Part shown: positions 1 through 8,420 of the stretch, in pieces
How positions within the stretch are numbered: position 1 is the stretch's first letter
Layout of the letters: every line of letters starts with the position of its first letter
Made by a program: the position numbers and the translations under genes
Assembly: GCA_035696365.1 (NCBI GenBank)
Contig: DASRQS010000062.1
Location: forward strand, 62,001 to 126,000
Length of the DNA stretch: 64,000 bases
Direction: 5' to 3'
From: JALYLC01 sp035696365
GTDB taxonomy: Bacteria; Actinomycetota; Thermoleophilia; Gaiellales; JALYLC01
The notes under the pieces: model-generated
What the model saw: only the letters and a program-made list of their open reading frames with translations
Database searches by the model: none
What the model was told of the DNA's origin: nothing

Positions 1-91
1 CCAGCGAGATCGCGCGCGCCACGGCGCGCCGATCACCGGCCAGAACGCGCTCTGCGAGCGCGTCGGGATCTTCCTCGCGTCGCGTCCGCAT
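1..91 (-). CDS. meaB: MeaB/ArgK-family GTPase, N-terminal fragment at window edge
   Basis: The minus strand opens with an ATG at 91 and reads about 30 residues to the window edge without a stop. The text LAERVLAGDRRAVARAISL is the opening helix pattern of MeaB/LAO-AO-kinase-type P-loop GTPases. Members of the family chaperone adenosylcobalamin-dependent mutases such as methylmalonyl-CoA mutase. The P-loop and G motifs lie outside the window, so the call rests on the N-terminal pattern alone. No clear Shine-Dalgarno is visible. It diverges from the LON-domain gene at 145. Confidence 0.6.
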   Translation of the reverse strand, partial: MRTRREEDPDALAERVLAGDRRAVARAISL

Positions 92-144
92 CGGGACTGG
101 AGGCTAGATGATGGCTCAGCGGCGACGGAGTAGGCTGCATCGCG

Positions 145-771
145 ATGGCGCGGATCTCCGACCTGCCCGTGTTTCCGCTGCCACTGGTGCTGCTGCCGGG
201 CGAACTGCTGCCACTGCACGTCTTCGAGGCGCGCTACCGCGAGCTCGTGGCCCGCTGCCTGGCCGGGCCCGAGCCGTTTTGCATCCTGCTCGACGACGAC
301 GACGGCCCGCGCGAGATCGGCTGCCTGGCGCGCGACCTCACGGTGCTGGAGCGGCTGGCGGACGGCCGCCTCAACGTCGTCGTGAGCGGAGGCGAGCCGG
401 TGCGGCTCGGGCCCGTCGACGACGAGGCCCACTCGTATCTGAGCGCGGAGGCGACGCTGCTCGAGGATGATGCCGAGGAGCTCGACGACGACGCGATCGA
501 GGCCGCATTGGCGGCCTACGGCGCCATCCTCGCGGAGATCGGGCGGGAGGAAGCCGAGCCGCTCTCGGCGCAGCCGAGGCTCTCCTACGCGCTCGGTGCG
601 CGCATCGACGTGGGCCTCCAGGTCGGACAGGCGCTGCTCGAGTCGCGCTCGGAGCGCGCACGCCTGATCCTCATCACGGAGGCCCTCGAACAGGGCCGCC
701 ACAGCCTGCGTGTCTCGGCCGAGCGCGAGCGCCGCGCGGTGCGGAACGGCAAGGTCGACCCGGCTGAATGA
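145..771 (+). CDS. LON substrate-binding (N-terminal) domain protein
   Basis: This 208-residue protein is a stand-alone LON N-terminal domain without AAA+ ATPase or protease parts. Residues 6-35 carry the family signature (LPVFPLPLVLLPGELLPLHV, then FEARYRELV), followed by a beta-rich domain to about residue 110 and a helical C-terminal half. Stand-alone members are common in actinobacteria and have no firmly assigned function; peptide or substrate binding is inferred from the Lon homologue. The ATG at 145 is chosen because the LON motif begins almost at once. A GGAG lies rather far upstream. The gene runs divergently from the meaB-like start and converges on the gamma-glutamyltransferase. 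Confidence 0.85.
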   Translation: MARISDLPVFPLPLVLLPGELLPLHVFEARYRELVARCLAGPEPFCILLDDDDGPREIGCLARDLTVLERLADGRLNVVVSGGEPVRLGPVDDEAHSYLSAEATLLEDDAEELDDDAIEAALAAYGAILAEIGREEAEPLSAQPRLSYALGARIDVGLQVGQALLESRSERARLILITEALEQGRHSLRVSAERERRAVRNGKVDPAE

Positions 772-1005
772 GTGTCTCCTGAGAGTCGCTTGTGAGGGCA
801 GCTCACCTCCGCTATTGTCACAAGAGGCGCAACCCGCGATCTCCTAACTCGGTCAGCCGGCCCCTCAAGCCCGGAAGCCGTGGGTCGCGGGCCGGGGGTC
901 GAGCCGGAGCGCCTGAGGGTTGAGCGGACGCGCGGATGCTCGAACAGGCGCGTACGGTCATCGCAACGGCTTCTTAGACAATCCGGCGTCCGCTCCCCTC
1001 TCTTC
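772..1005. other. Convergent intergenic region, no gene seen
   Basis: This 234-base gap lies between the convergent LON-domain gene and the gamma-glutamyltransferase. It is GC-rich. I found no convincing ORF, tRNA or SRP-type motif, and no long perfect hairpin. Confidence 0.5.
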
Positions 1006-2559
1006 TCAGTCCACGACGAGTCCCACGCCGCCGCGGCGCGGGTCGCCCGCCGCCGCGAAGCCTTCGGGCGTGCGCGCGACCACCTGGGCACCGCCGAAGT
1101 AGATGTTGCGGCCGGGCCAGCGGACGACTTGCTCGCCGCCGGCCTCGAGCGCGTCGAGCGTCCCGGCGGGGAAACCGCCCTCACAGTCGAGCAGGTCGCC
1201 CTCCGGGTGCACCCGCACGAGCTCGACTGCCTCCTGCAGCGGCAGACCGAGATCGAGCGCCGCGACGATTACCTGCACGATCGCGGAGCGGATGCGGGCC
1301 GAGCCCGAGGAGCCAACGACGAGCTCGACGCCGTGCCCTCCGAGCACGACCGAGGGCGCCATCATGCTCGTCAGTCGCATGCCGGGCGTGAGCTTCAGTG
1401 AGGCAACGTTGAGGTCGGTCTCGCCGAGCATGTTGTTGAGGTGGACGCCGGTGCCCGGGACGACGACGCCCGAACCGCAGCCCGTCGAGCAGGTCAGCGA
1501 CGCGGCGTTCCCGTCGGCGTCGAGGACGCTGATCTGGGTCGTCCAGGGGCTTTGCGAGGGCCAAGTGGCACTCGCCCCGTGTGCCACTTGGCCGCTTCCG
1601 GCCGCCGCGAGCACCCGCCGGACGGCGCCGCCGCGGTAGAGCGCCCGCTCAAACGCGGGCGTCCGCTGCGCGTTCGCGGAGCGCAGCGCAGCCGTCACGC
1701 GGCCCACCGTTGCGGGTGTCAGCGGGTCGCGCAACGGCGGGCCGCCGGCCAGCACGGCCAGCGCGTGCGCGATCAGGGCGCCGCCCGAGGATGGCGGCGG
1801 GTTGGTCACGAAGACACGCTCGCGGTAGGGCAGGGCGATCGGGCGGCGGCGGATGGCGCGGTAGGCGGCCAGGTCGGCCGCCGTCAGGAGGCCCCCGGTC
1901 GCGGCCTGGTGGGCGACCAGCGCCGTGGCGGTCTCGCCGTCCGCGAGCTCGCGCGCACCGCACATCGCGATGCGCTCGAGCGTGTCGCCGAGCGGCGGAT
2001 TGCTCGTGCGGTCGCCGGCGCCGAAGGGCGCATCCGCGGCCCCGAACACGCACGCGCCCTCGGGCGAGGCGCCCAGGAAGCCCTTGAGCAGCGCGATCAC
2101 GTCGGCGTGCGCCCGCGTGAGCTCGACGCCGGCGCGCGCCAGGGCGACCGCCGGCCGCGTCAGGTCACCCCACGGCAACCGCCCGAGCAGGCGATGCGCC
2201 TGCTCGAGGCCCGCCGTGACGCCCGGGACCGCGCACGACCCAGGCCCGACGAGGAAGATCTGCGTCCCCGTGCCGAAGTCGACGACGTAAGGCTGGAGCG
2301 GCGCGACGGCGCCGCGCCCGTAGCCCTCGCCGGGGACAGCCACGAAGCAGTCGATCGCGAACGGCCGCCGGCGCGCCGCGTCGAAGCCGACCAGGAAACC
2401 GCCCCCGCCGGGGCCCGTGAGCGCCGGCTCGGCGATCCAGGACGCGAAGGCCGCAGCCACGCAGGCGTCCACCGCGGAGCCGCCGGCGCGCAGGACGTCA
2501 GCCCCGACCGCCGCGGTGATCGGGTGCCCTGCGGCGATGGCACCCCGCGCGGCGGCCAG
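1006..2559 (-). CDS. Gamma-glutamyltransferase (GGT) family protein
   Basis: About 517 residues, the usual length of a GGT precursor. The N-terminus has the family block with GHPITAAVGADVLRAGGSAV. The small subunit should begin at the autocatalytic threonine of WTTQISVLDADG (codons near 1537-1542), followed by LTCSTGCGSGVVVPGTG and HLNNMLGE, which match GGT nucleophile and oxyanion regions. GGTs cleave or transfer the gamma-glutamyl group of glutathione-like substrates, usually exported. No convincing signal peptide precedes the domain. No ATG, GTG or TTG lies between the ftsZ stop at 2568 and the conserved N-terminal block. CTG at 2559, 8 bases after ftsZ, is the best guess, so the gene may be translationally coupled to ftsZ. 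A perfect inverted repeat lies inside the gene at 1559-1593. Confidence 0.85.
   Translation of the reverse strand: MAAARGAIAAGHPITAAVGADVLRAGGSAVDACVAAAFASWIAEPALTGPGGGGFLVGFDAARRRPFAIDCFVAVPGEGYGRGAVAPLQPYVVDFGTGTQIFLVGPGSCAVPGVTAGLEQAHRLLGRLPWGDLTRPAVALARAGVELTRAHADVIALLKGFLGASPEGACVFGAADAPFGAGDRTSNPPLGDTLERIAMCGARELADGETATALVAHQAATGGLLTAADLAAYRAIRRRPIALPYRERVFVTNPPPSSGGALIAHALAVLAGGPPLRDPLTPATVGRVTAALRSANAQRTPAFERALYRGGAVRRVLAAAGSGQVAHGASATWPSQSPWTTQISVLDADGNAASLTCSTGCGSGVVVPGTGVHLNNMLGETDLNVASLKLTPGMRLTSMMAPSVVLGGHGVELVVGSSGSARIRSAIVQVIVAALDLGLPLQEAVELVRVHPEGDLLDCEGGFPAGTLDALEAGGEQVVRWPGRNIYFGGAQVVARTPEGFAAAGDPRRGGVGLVVD
1559..1593. repeat. Perfect 13-bp inverted repeat inside the GGT gene
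   Basis: GGCCAAGTGGCAC (1559-1571) and its exact complement (1581-1593) flank a 9-base spacer. The element is in frame and encodes roughly GQVAHGASATWP, just N-terminal to the autocleavage threonine. A long perfect arm is unusual within a coding sequence, so it may be a small inserted palindrome. Confidence 0.7.
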
Positions 2560-2567
2560 AGGACTGC

Positions 2568-3917
2568 CTAGTCGCGCAGGAAGGACGGGACGTCGAGATC
2601 GTCGTCGATCTCGAGCTCGCGCAACGGCGAGCGATCGCGCGAGCGCTCCGGCTCGTCGCGGCGTGCGCGGCCGATCTCGCGCTCGAATCCTGTCGCGATC
2701 ACCGTCACCCACAGCTGATCGCCGAGCGTCTCGTCGACAGAGGTGCCGAAGATGATGTTGGCCTGGCCCGCAGCGGCCTCACGCACCGCCTCGGCCGCCT
2801 CGGTGACCTCTTGCAGCGTCAACCCGGGCGGGCCCATGATCGAGAGCAGGACACCCGTCGCGCCGTGGATGCGCTGTCCGATGAGCGGGGAGTCGAGCGC
2901 TCGCCGCGCGGCCTCGCGACCGCGTGCCGGGCCGGTCGCCATGCCGATGCCCATCAGCGCGGAGCCGGACTCGGCCATGACCGTGCGCACGTCGGCGAAG
3001 TCGAGGTTGATGACGCCCGGCCGCGTGATCAGGTCGCAGATACCCTGCACGCCCTGGCGCAGGACGTCGTCGGCCATGCGGAAGGCGTCCACCATCGACA
3101 CGCCGCGCTCCAGCACCTCCAGCAGCCGGTCGTTGGGCACCACGATGAGGGTGTCCACGCCGCCCTGCAGCGCCTCGAGGCCCGCCTGGGCGGCCTCGGT
3201 GCGGCGCCTGCCCTCGAAGCCGAACGGCATCGTCACGATGCCGACGGTGAGTGCGCCCAGCTCGCGGGCGACGCGGGCGATCACGGGTGCGGCGCCGGTA
3301 CCGGTGCCGCCGCCCTCGCCTGCAGTCACGAACACGAGATCGGAGCCGCGCAGCACCTGGCGCAGGCGGTCGATCGAATCCTCGGCGGCCTTACGGCCGA
3401 GATCGGGATCCGCTCCCGAGCCGAGCCCGCTCGTGAGATCGCGGCCGATCTGCAGCTTGACGGTCGCGTCCGACATCGCGAGCTGCTGCGCGTCCGTGTT
3501 GACCGCGACGAACTCGACGCCGTGGAGATCGGCGTCGATCATCCGCTGCAGCGCGTTCAGGCCACCGCCACCGACCCCGACCACGCGGATGGAGGCGAGG
3601 TACGCAGAGGCCTCGCCCCGCGCGCGCAGGGCTTGGGGCAGCGCCGGCATCTCGGGCGCGTCGGTCGGATCGGGCACGGCGCGCAGGCGCGGCTGCTCGG
3701 CGGGCTCCTCCGGGGCGTCCGGCTCGGCCGCCTTGGCGGGATTCTCGGGACGCTGCGGGCGAGCGGGCGGCTTCGGCTTGGCCGCGACCGGCTCCGGCAA
3801 CGGCTCCTGGACGGAAGGAGCCGCCTCGGCGGCGGCGCTCTCGGCCGCCGTCTGCTCGACGTTCTCCTGCGAGCCGTCGGTCTGGCGGAAGAGATCGGCC
3901 AGCGGACCCTCGCGCAT
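2568..3917 (-). CDS. ftsZ: Cell division protein FtsZ with long disordered N-terminal extension
   Basis: FtsZ is the tubulin-like GTPase that forms the division ring. The GTPase core begins near residue 109 (SIRVVGVGGGGLNAL) and includes GEGGGTGTGAAP for the nucleotide and the T7-loop NLDFAD, so both catalytic halves look intact. The C-terminus ends DDDLDVPSFLRD, the usual peptide that binds partner proteins. The layout is odd: about 105 residues rich in Pro, Ala and Glu precede the core, starting REGPLADLFRQTD, while the C-terminal linker is short. ATG 3917 has AGGG five bases upstream. A GTG at 3938 would add a basic MSKRRAS segment and overlap parA by 14 bases. The gene directly follows parA rather than sitting among cell-wall genes. 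Confidence 0.95.
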   Translation of the reverse strand: MREGPLADLFRQTDGSQENVEQTAAESAAAEAAPSVQEPLPEPVAAKPKPPARPQRPENPAKAAEPDAPEEPAEQPRLRAVPDPTDAPEMPALPQALRARGEASAYLASIRVVGVGGGGLNALQRMIDADLHGVEFVAVNTDAQQLAMSDATVKLQIGRDLTSGLGSGADPDLGRKAAEDSIDRLRQVLRGSDLVFVTAGEGGGTGTGAAPVIARVARELGALTVGIVTMPFGFEGRRRTEAAQAGLEALQGGVDTLIVVPNDRLLEVLERGVSMVDAFRMADDVLRQGVQGICDLITRPGVINLDFADVRTVMAESGSALMGIGMATGPARGREAARRALDSPLIGQRIHGATGVLLSIMGPPGLTLQEVTEAAEAVREAAAGQANIIFGTSVDETLGDQLWVTVIATGFEREIGRARRDEPERSRDRSPLRELEIDDDLDVPSFLRD

Positions 3918-3924
3918 GCTTGCC

Positions 3925-4683
3925 CTACGTTTGCTCACGCTTGAGCACCTCCTCGGCGAGCGACCGATAGGCCTCGGCCGCCAGCCCCTTGGGTTCGTAG
4001 CGGAGCACGGATTGGCCCTTCACCGGTGCTTCGGCGTAGCGGATGGTCTTGCGGATGCGGGTCTTGAACACCAGGTCCCCGAAATTCTCCTCGAGAATCT
4101 CGACTGCCTCGCGCACGTGCAACGAGCGCGCGTCGTACATCGTAGGCAGGATTCCGACGATCTTCACACGCGGGTTCAGATTTTCTCTGATAGCCGACAG
4201 CGTATGCTCGAGTTGCACCAGGCCGCGGAGCGAGAGGTATTCGCACTGCACCGGGACGATCACGCCGTCGGAGGCCGTGAGCGCGTTGACGGTGATCAGG
4301 CCGAGCGAGGGCGGGGTGTCGATGAGGATGTCGTCGTAATCGCCCTGCACCGGCAGGAGCGCTTTCTCGAGGGCGCGCTCGCGGCCGATCATCGAGGCCA
4401 GCGCGAGCTCCGCGCCCGCCAGCTCGATGGACGCCACGGCGATGTCGACCTCGGCATGCTGGATGATCTGCTCGATCGGCATGCGCTGCACGAGCACGTC
4501 GAACATCGACTGCTCGATCTTCTCGGGGTCGAAGCCCTGTGACATCGTCAGATTGGACTGCGGGTCCAGGTCGACGATGAGGACGCGGCGGCCTCTCTCA
4601 GCGAGCGCCACGGCAAGGTTCACCGTGCTGGTCGTCTTCGCGACCCCGCCCTTTTGATTGGCAAGCGAGATAACGCGCGCCAC
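3925..4683 (-). CDS. parA: ParA/Soj-family ATPase
   Basis: 252 residues with the deviant Walker A box NQKGGVAKTT near the N-terminus, Walker B region DDILIDTPPSLG, and LIVDLDPQSNLT. This is typical of ParA/Soj ATPases that form DNA-bound gradients to position chromosomes or protein cargo. GTG 4683 is chosen because the family usually starts right at this strand and AGGG lies seven bases upstream. A GTG at 4764 overlapping the M48 stop (GTGA) would add 27 residues. No ParB follows; the next gene, overlapping or abutting, is ftsZ. This context suggests a role in division-site placement, as for PomZ-type ParA proteins, but that is inference. Confidence 0.9.
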   Translation of the reverse strand: MARVISLANQKGGVAKTTSTVNLAVALAERGRRVLIVDLDPQSNLTMSQGFDPEKIEQSMFDVLVQRMPIEQIIQHAEVDIAVASIELAGAELALASMIGRERALEKALLPVQGDYDDILIDTPPSLGLITVNALTASDGVIVPVQCEYLSLRGLVQLEHTLSAIRENLNPRVKIVGILPTMYDARSLHVREAVEILEENFGDLVFKTRIRKTIRYAEAPVKGQSVLRYEPKGLAAEAYRSLAEEVLKREQT

Positions 4684-4760
4684 GCCGGTTCCCTGTTTCC
4701 CTTCTGCCCGGGAAGATTGCGCACGGGCATAAACGCGCCCGATCCTTTCGAGCACTGCAT

Positions 4761-5957
4761 TCACAGCGCTCCGTTCGCCCCGGAGGTGGGATTCTCCTTC
4801 CCGCTCGATCGCGCACGTGCGATGCGCTCGTAGGGCGGCGGGTGGCCCGCGCCGAGCCAGCGATCGAGCCGCGGCGGCCGAAGCTCGGCGAGATTGGTCG
4901 CGCAGAGGTTCTCCAGGGCGCGCGCGAAGGGCTCGCCGTCGCCCACGAGCGCGATGCCGTAGGCGTCGGCGGCGCGCTCCCGGCGCCGGCTGTAGGCGCC
5001 CAGGACGATGCCGGCCACGACCTGCGCGAGCCCGGTGCAGAGCAGCAGCGCCGGTAGCATCGCGAAGGCCCCGGCGCCCGGGTGCACGAGCGCGTCGGGC
5101 AGCCGCGGGAGCACTGCCGCCACGACGGCAAGGGCGATCGCCGTGGCCGCCGCCGAGGCGGCTGTCAGTCGCCAGAGGTCGCCGGTCGCGTGATGGCCGA
5201 ACTCGTGTGCGAGCACCGAGCGCGTCTCGGCCAGCTGGCGCTCGGTCTCCGGGTCGTCTCCGAGCAGGTTGTCGAACAGCACGATGCGCCGCGTGGGCCC
5301 GATTCCTGCCACGAACGCGTTGGAGGCCGCGACCTTCTCGCTCGCCTCGAGCACGCGCAGCGACTGGACGTGTACCCCGGCGCGTGCCGCGAGTGCGTGC
5401 AGGTCGTCGGCCAGCCGTCCGGGTGGCAGCGGATGCGAGCGCAGGAACAGCGGGATGATCAGGACGGGCGTGACGACGGTCAGCAGCAGCTCGAGCGCGA
5501 TCGACCCGATCGTCACCGGCACCCACCATCCGTGCGGCCATTCGCGCAGCGCGGCGACGAGCCCCCAGAGCACGAGCGGCGCGAGCACCGACCCGATCGC
5601 GAGCGTCTTCGCCTGATCCTCGAACCAGCTCGGCAGGCGCTGATGCGAGAGGCCTGCCCGCCTGGCGGCGCGCCAGCCGAGCAGCGCGAAGGGCAGGCCC
5701 GCCAGCCACGAGGCGGCGAGGGCGGCCCAGGCGTAGACGGCTGCGTCGAGGGGCAGCGGGCCGGGCGTAGCGAGCGCATCCGCGATTCGGGCGCCGGCGA
5801 AGGCCGCCGCCACCACGAGCACGCCGAACACCACCATGCGCACACGGCCGCGGATCCTGCCGGCGCGTGCGTAGGCGCGCGCCTCGGCCTGGCGGAAGGG
5901 GTCGTCGCCGCCCGCGGCGACGGCGCCCTCGTCGCGCGCATCGACCGCAGCGCCCAT
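4761..5957 (-). CDS. M48-family membrane zinc metalloprotease (Ste24/HtpX-like)
   Basis: 398 residues, matching Ste24-like CAAX proteases in size. Several hydrophobic helices occur at about 41-60, 70-95, 118-137, 146-172, 266-285 and 299-320. The zinc site is HEFGHH at 251-256 with the third ligand Glu327 in RERAADAYG. Members cleave membrane or misfolded membrane-associated proteins; no substrate can be assigned. The stop TGA overlaps an in-frame GTG of the parA reading frame, so M48, parA, ftsZ and GGT form one leftward run. The ATG at 5957 gives a soluble, acidic N-terminal tail before the first helix. Confidence 0.88.
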   Translation of the reverse strand: MGAAVDARDEGAVAAGGDDPFRQAEARAYARAGRIRGRVRMVVFGVLVVAAAFAGARIADALATPGPLPLDAAVYAWAALAASWLAGLPFALLGWRAARRAGLSHQRLPSWFEDQAKTLAIGSVLAPLVLWGLVAALREWPHGWWVPVTIGSIALELLLTVVTPVLIIPLFLRSHPLPPGRLADDLHALAARAGVHVQSLRVLEASEKVAASNAFVAGIGPTRRIVLFDNLLGDDPETERQLAETRSVLAHEFGHHATGDLWRLTAASAAATAIALAVVAAVLPRLPDALVHPGAGAFAMLPALLLCTGLAQVVAGIVLGAYSRRRERAADAYGIALVGDGEPFARALENLCATNLAELRPPRLDRWLGAGHPPPYERIARARSSGKENPTSGANGAL

Positions 5958-5987
5958 GGCCGCAGTCTAGTTCTGGTCTCGTTCTGG

Positions 5988-6935
5988 TCAGTCCGGTGGC
6001 TCGTCCTCCCCGTGCCAGTAGTCCAGCGGCTCGATGCGGCCGATCACGCCGACGCCCCAGAGGGCGACCTTGCCGGAATCCGGGTAGTGAGCGATGTCGT
6101 TCCGCTGGTTCTGTCCGTACGCGAGATACTCGAGCCCGTCAGTCGCGGCGCGGAACGAATGCGCGAGCCCCGTACCGGCGGGCCGCGACACGACGTGGCC
6201 GGCGCGCACCGGCGCCTCGTCGTCACCGATGCGGACCGTGCCCGAGCCGCCGAGGACGACGAACAGCTCCTCGTCGGAGGCGTGGCAGTGACGAGGCCAG
6301 CCGTGCTTGCCGGGCGCGATGGAGACGTGCTGCAAACCGGTCGTTCGGCCGCCGGCAGCCTCGCCCAGCAGGCGCATCGTGTACTGCCGCCCCGGCCGCT
6401 CGATCGTGACGACGGGCGCGTCGTCACGATGCACGATCCAGGCAGGCCGCGGCGAGACGGCGTCCGGCAGGGGCAGCGGCCCGGCCTCGGCCTCGCGCTG
6501 AAACGGATGTCCCGCGGCCGCAGCGTCGTCCACCCACGACGGCCCGGCCCAGAGCACGCCCGCACGCGGCAGGTGGGCGAGCTCGGCGGGCCGCCGCTCG
6601 CCGAACGCCAGCACGTCCAGGGAGTCGTCTCCTGCGATCAGGGTGTGAGCCCCTTCGGCCGGCCGGTAGACGAGGCAATCCCCTGCGCGCACCACGTGCG
6701 TCTCCCCCGCGCGCCACGACAGCCCGCTGCCCGCGAGCACGTAGAAGATCTCCTCCTCCGCGCCGTGGTCGTGGGCAGGCGTGGGCTGGCGGCCGGGCTC
6801 CATGCGGAGCCGGTTCAGGCCGACCTGGACGGACCCGGCGGCGCGGCCGAGATCCTGCCAGAGCGCGTTGATTGCGCTCCCCTCGACCTCCTGGCGCTCG
6901 AAGCCGGTGTCGTCGGAATGGATGACGTGCCTCAC
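5988..6935 (-). CDS. Bicupin (two tandem cupin domains)
   Basis: 315 residues with two cupin folds. Metal-ligand patterns are HDHGAEEE (H55, H57, Glu near 61) with H97 in the first, and HCHASDEE (H216, H218, E223) with H259 in the second, so both sites look able to bind metal. Bicupins include dioxygenases, isomerases and binding proteins, so the reaction is not assignable. The gene starts 12 bases after the GlnT/GMAS-like ligase on the same strand and is probably co-transcribed with it. That association hints at a role in methylamine or amino-acid metabolism, but no known NMG-pathway step requires a bicupin. Confidence 0.8.
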   Translation of the reverse strand: MRHVIHSDDTGFERQEVEGSAINALWQDLGRAAGSVQVGLNRLRMEPGRQPTPAHDHGAEEEIFYVLAGSGLSWRAGETHVVRAGDCLVYRPAEGAHTLIAGDDSLDVLAFGERRPAELAHLPRAGVLWAGPSWVDDAAAAGHPFQREAEAGPLPLPDAVSPRPAWIVHRDDAPVVTIERPGRQYTMRLLGEAAGGRTTGLQHVSIAPGKHGWPRHCHASDEELFVVLGGSGTVRIGDDEAPVRAGHVVSRPAGTGLAHSFRAATDGLEYLAYGQNQRNDIAHYPDSGKVALWGVGVIGRIEPLDYWHGEDEPPD

Positions 6936-6947
6936 CGGCCCACGTCC

Positions 6948-8300
6948 CTAGAACAGCGTGAGGTAGCGGTCGACCTCCCACGAGGAGACGTGCGAGTGCC
7001 ACTCCTGGAACTCGCGCAGCTTCGTGTCGGCGAAGTAGTCGCTGTAGTGCTCCGTGCCCGTGTGCCCGAACCAGTCGCGCAGGACGGCGTCCTTGCGCAG
7101 CTGCGCCGTGGCGTCTGCGAGCGTCGTCGGCAGGCTCTTGATGCGCTTGCGGCGGATCTCCTGCTGCGTCGCGGTGTACAGGTTGGCCGTGTTCTGGGCG
7201 CCCGGGTCGAGCTTGCGCTCGATGCCGTCCAATCCGGCGGCGAGCACGGCCGTCGCCGCGAGGTACGGGTTGGCGGAGCCGTCGATGCCGCGGTGCTCGA
7301 TGCGCGGCGCGCCGGGCACGCGGATCATCTGGGTGCGGTTGTTACCGCCCCAGGCCGCGTAGGCCGGCGACCAGGTCGCGCCGGAGTCGGGCGCGCCCAC
7401 GCCGATGCGCTTGTAGGAGTTGACGGTCGGCGCCACGATCGCCGACACGGCGTCGGCATGCTGGATCAGGCCGGCGATGAAGTGGTAGGCCATGTCCGAG
7501 AGCCCGTAGCCGTTGGAGTCCTTGGCGTCCTCGAAGAGGTTCGTCTTGCCCGTCTTGTCCCACAGCGAGAGATGGAAGTGGCAGCCGTTCCCGGTCAGAT
7601 GGCCGAACGGCTTGGGCATGAAGGTGGCGAGCTTGCCGCGCTGCTGGGCCATGACGTGGACCATGTAGCGGAAGAAGATGGCCCGGTCGCAGGTGACGAG
7701 CGCGTCGTCGTAGGCGAAGTTCGACTCGAACTGGCCGTTGGCGTCCTCGTGGTCGTTCGCGTAGTTGCCGTAGCCGAGCTCGTTCGCGTAGCGCGAGAGC
7801 GTCGTCAGGAACTCGTAGTTGCGGTAGAGCGCCTTGGCGTCATAGCAGGGCTGCTCGCTGGTATCGAGCGCATCGTCGACGACCAGCCGGCCGTCGTCGT
7901 CCTTGCGCACGAGGAAGAATTCGGCCTCGAGGCCCATCTTGAGGCTGAAGCCGAGCTTCGCCGCGCGCTCCACGGCATTCCGCAGGATCGTGCGCGGGCA
8001 GTACGGCCAGGCCTCGCCCTCGACCGTGACGTCGCAGGCGAAGCGGGCCAGGTCCGGCTGCCAGGGCACGCGGGTGTAGGACGAGGTGTCGGGCACGGCC
8101 AGCATGTCCGGGGAGGCCGGCGTCTGGCCGATCGGGCCGGCCGCGAATCCCGCGAACCCCGCCCCCTCCTCGAGCAGGTCGTCGATTGCCTGCACGGGCA
8201 TCAGCTTGGCGTTCGGCTTGCCGTGCATCTCGACGAACTGGGCCAGGAAGAACTGGATGCCGTCGTCCTTCGCGCGCTTGCGGACCTCGTCGTGTGTCAT
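6948..8300 (-). CDS. gmaS: GlnT-type ligase, probable gamma-glutamylmethylamide synthetase
   Basis: 450 residues of the glutamine-synthetase superfamily, GlnT/GMAS branch. The start FFLAQFVEMHGKPNAK and GAGFAGFA closely resemble GMAS and GlnT proteins. Catalytic blocks include GLEAEFFLV, GNGCHFHLSL, NSYKRIGVG and RIEHRGIDGSANPYL. GMAS ligates methylamine to glutamate using ATP, the first step of the indirect methylamine pathway; GlnT would use ammonia. The GMAS choice rests mainly on the mgs and mgd genes nearby, since sequence alone does not separate the two. AGGAGG lies six bases before the ATG. The gene diverges from the permease operon at 8421. Confidence 0.75.
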   Translation of the reverse strand: MTHDEVRKRAKDDGIQFFLAQFVEMHGKPNAKLMPVQAIDDLLEEGAGFAGFAAGPIGQTPASPDMLAVPDTSSYTRVPWQPDLARFACDVTVEGEAWPYCPRTILRNAVERAAKLGFSLKMGLEAEFFLVRKDDDGRLVVDDALDTSEQPCYDAKALYRNYEFLTTLSRYANELGYGNYANDHEDANGQFESNFAYDDALVTCDRAIFFRYMVHVMAQQRGKLATFMPKPFGHLTGNGCHFHLSLWDKTGKTNLFEDAKDSNGYGLSDMAYHFIAGLIQHADAVSAIVAPTVNSYKRIGVGAPDSGATWSPAYAAWGGNNRTQMIRVPGAPRIEHRGIDGSANPYLAATAVLAAGLDGIERKLDPGAQNTANLYTATQQEIRRKRIKSLPTTLADATAQLRKDAVLRDWFGHTGTEHYSDYFADTKLREFQEWHSHVSSWEVDRYLTLF

Positions 8301-8313
8301 GGCCTGCCCTCCT

Positions 8314-8343
8314 GGTATGCGGGTTCGCGCCGGCGAGCATACC
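8314..8343. promoter_or_regulatory. Dyad between divergent gmaS and permease operons
   Basis: GGTATGC (8314-8320) and its complement GCATACC (8337-8343) are separated by 16 bases in the 120-base divergent spacer. The placement suits an operator controlling both directions. No regulator can be assigned; the XRE-cupin protein at 14834 is the nearest candidate. Confidence 0.35.
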
Positions 8344-8420
8344 TTCTGGTTGAAGTGCGGAACGCGACGTGCGAGACTCGGCGCCGTCCGGCGTTCTCAT
8401 CCGAGGCAGGAGTCCCCCGC

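Noticed and set aside
772..1005. Possible SRP or tRNA-like RNA because of a CCCGGAAG string and GGGTCGAG
   Set aside because: The SRP loop consensus does not match around it and no cloverleaf can be drawn with a T-arm and acceptor stem.
5082..8420. Very long open frame on the plus strand upstream of and in frame with the permease
   Set aside because: It is antisense to the protease, bicupin and GMAS-like genes and its composition (His/Arg/Gly-rich) is that of a shadow frame in high-GC DNA; the permease starts at 8421.
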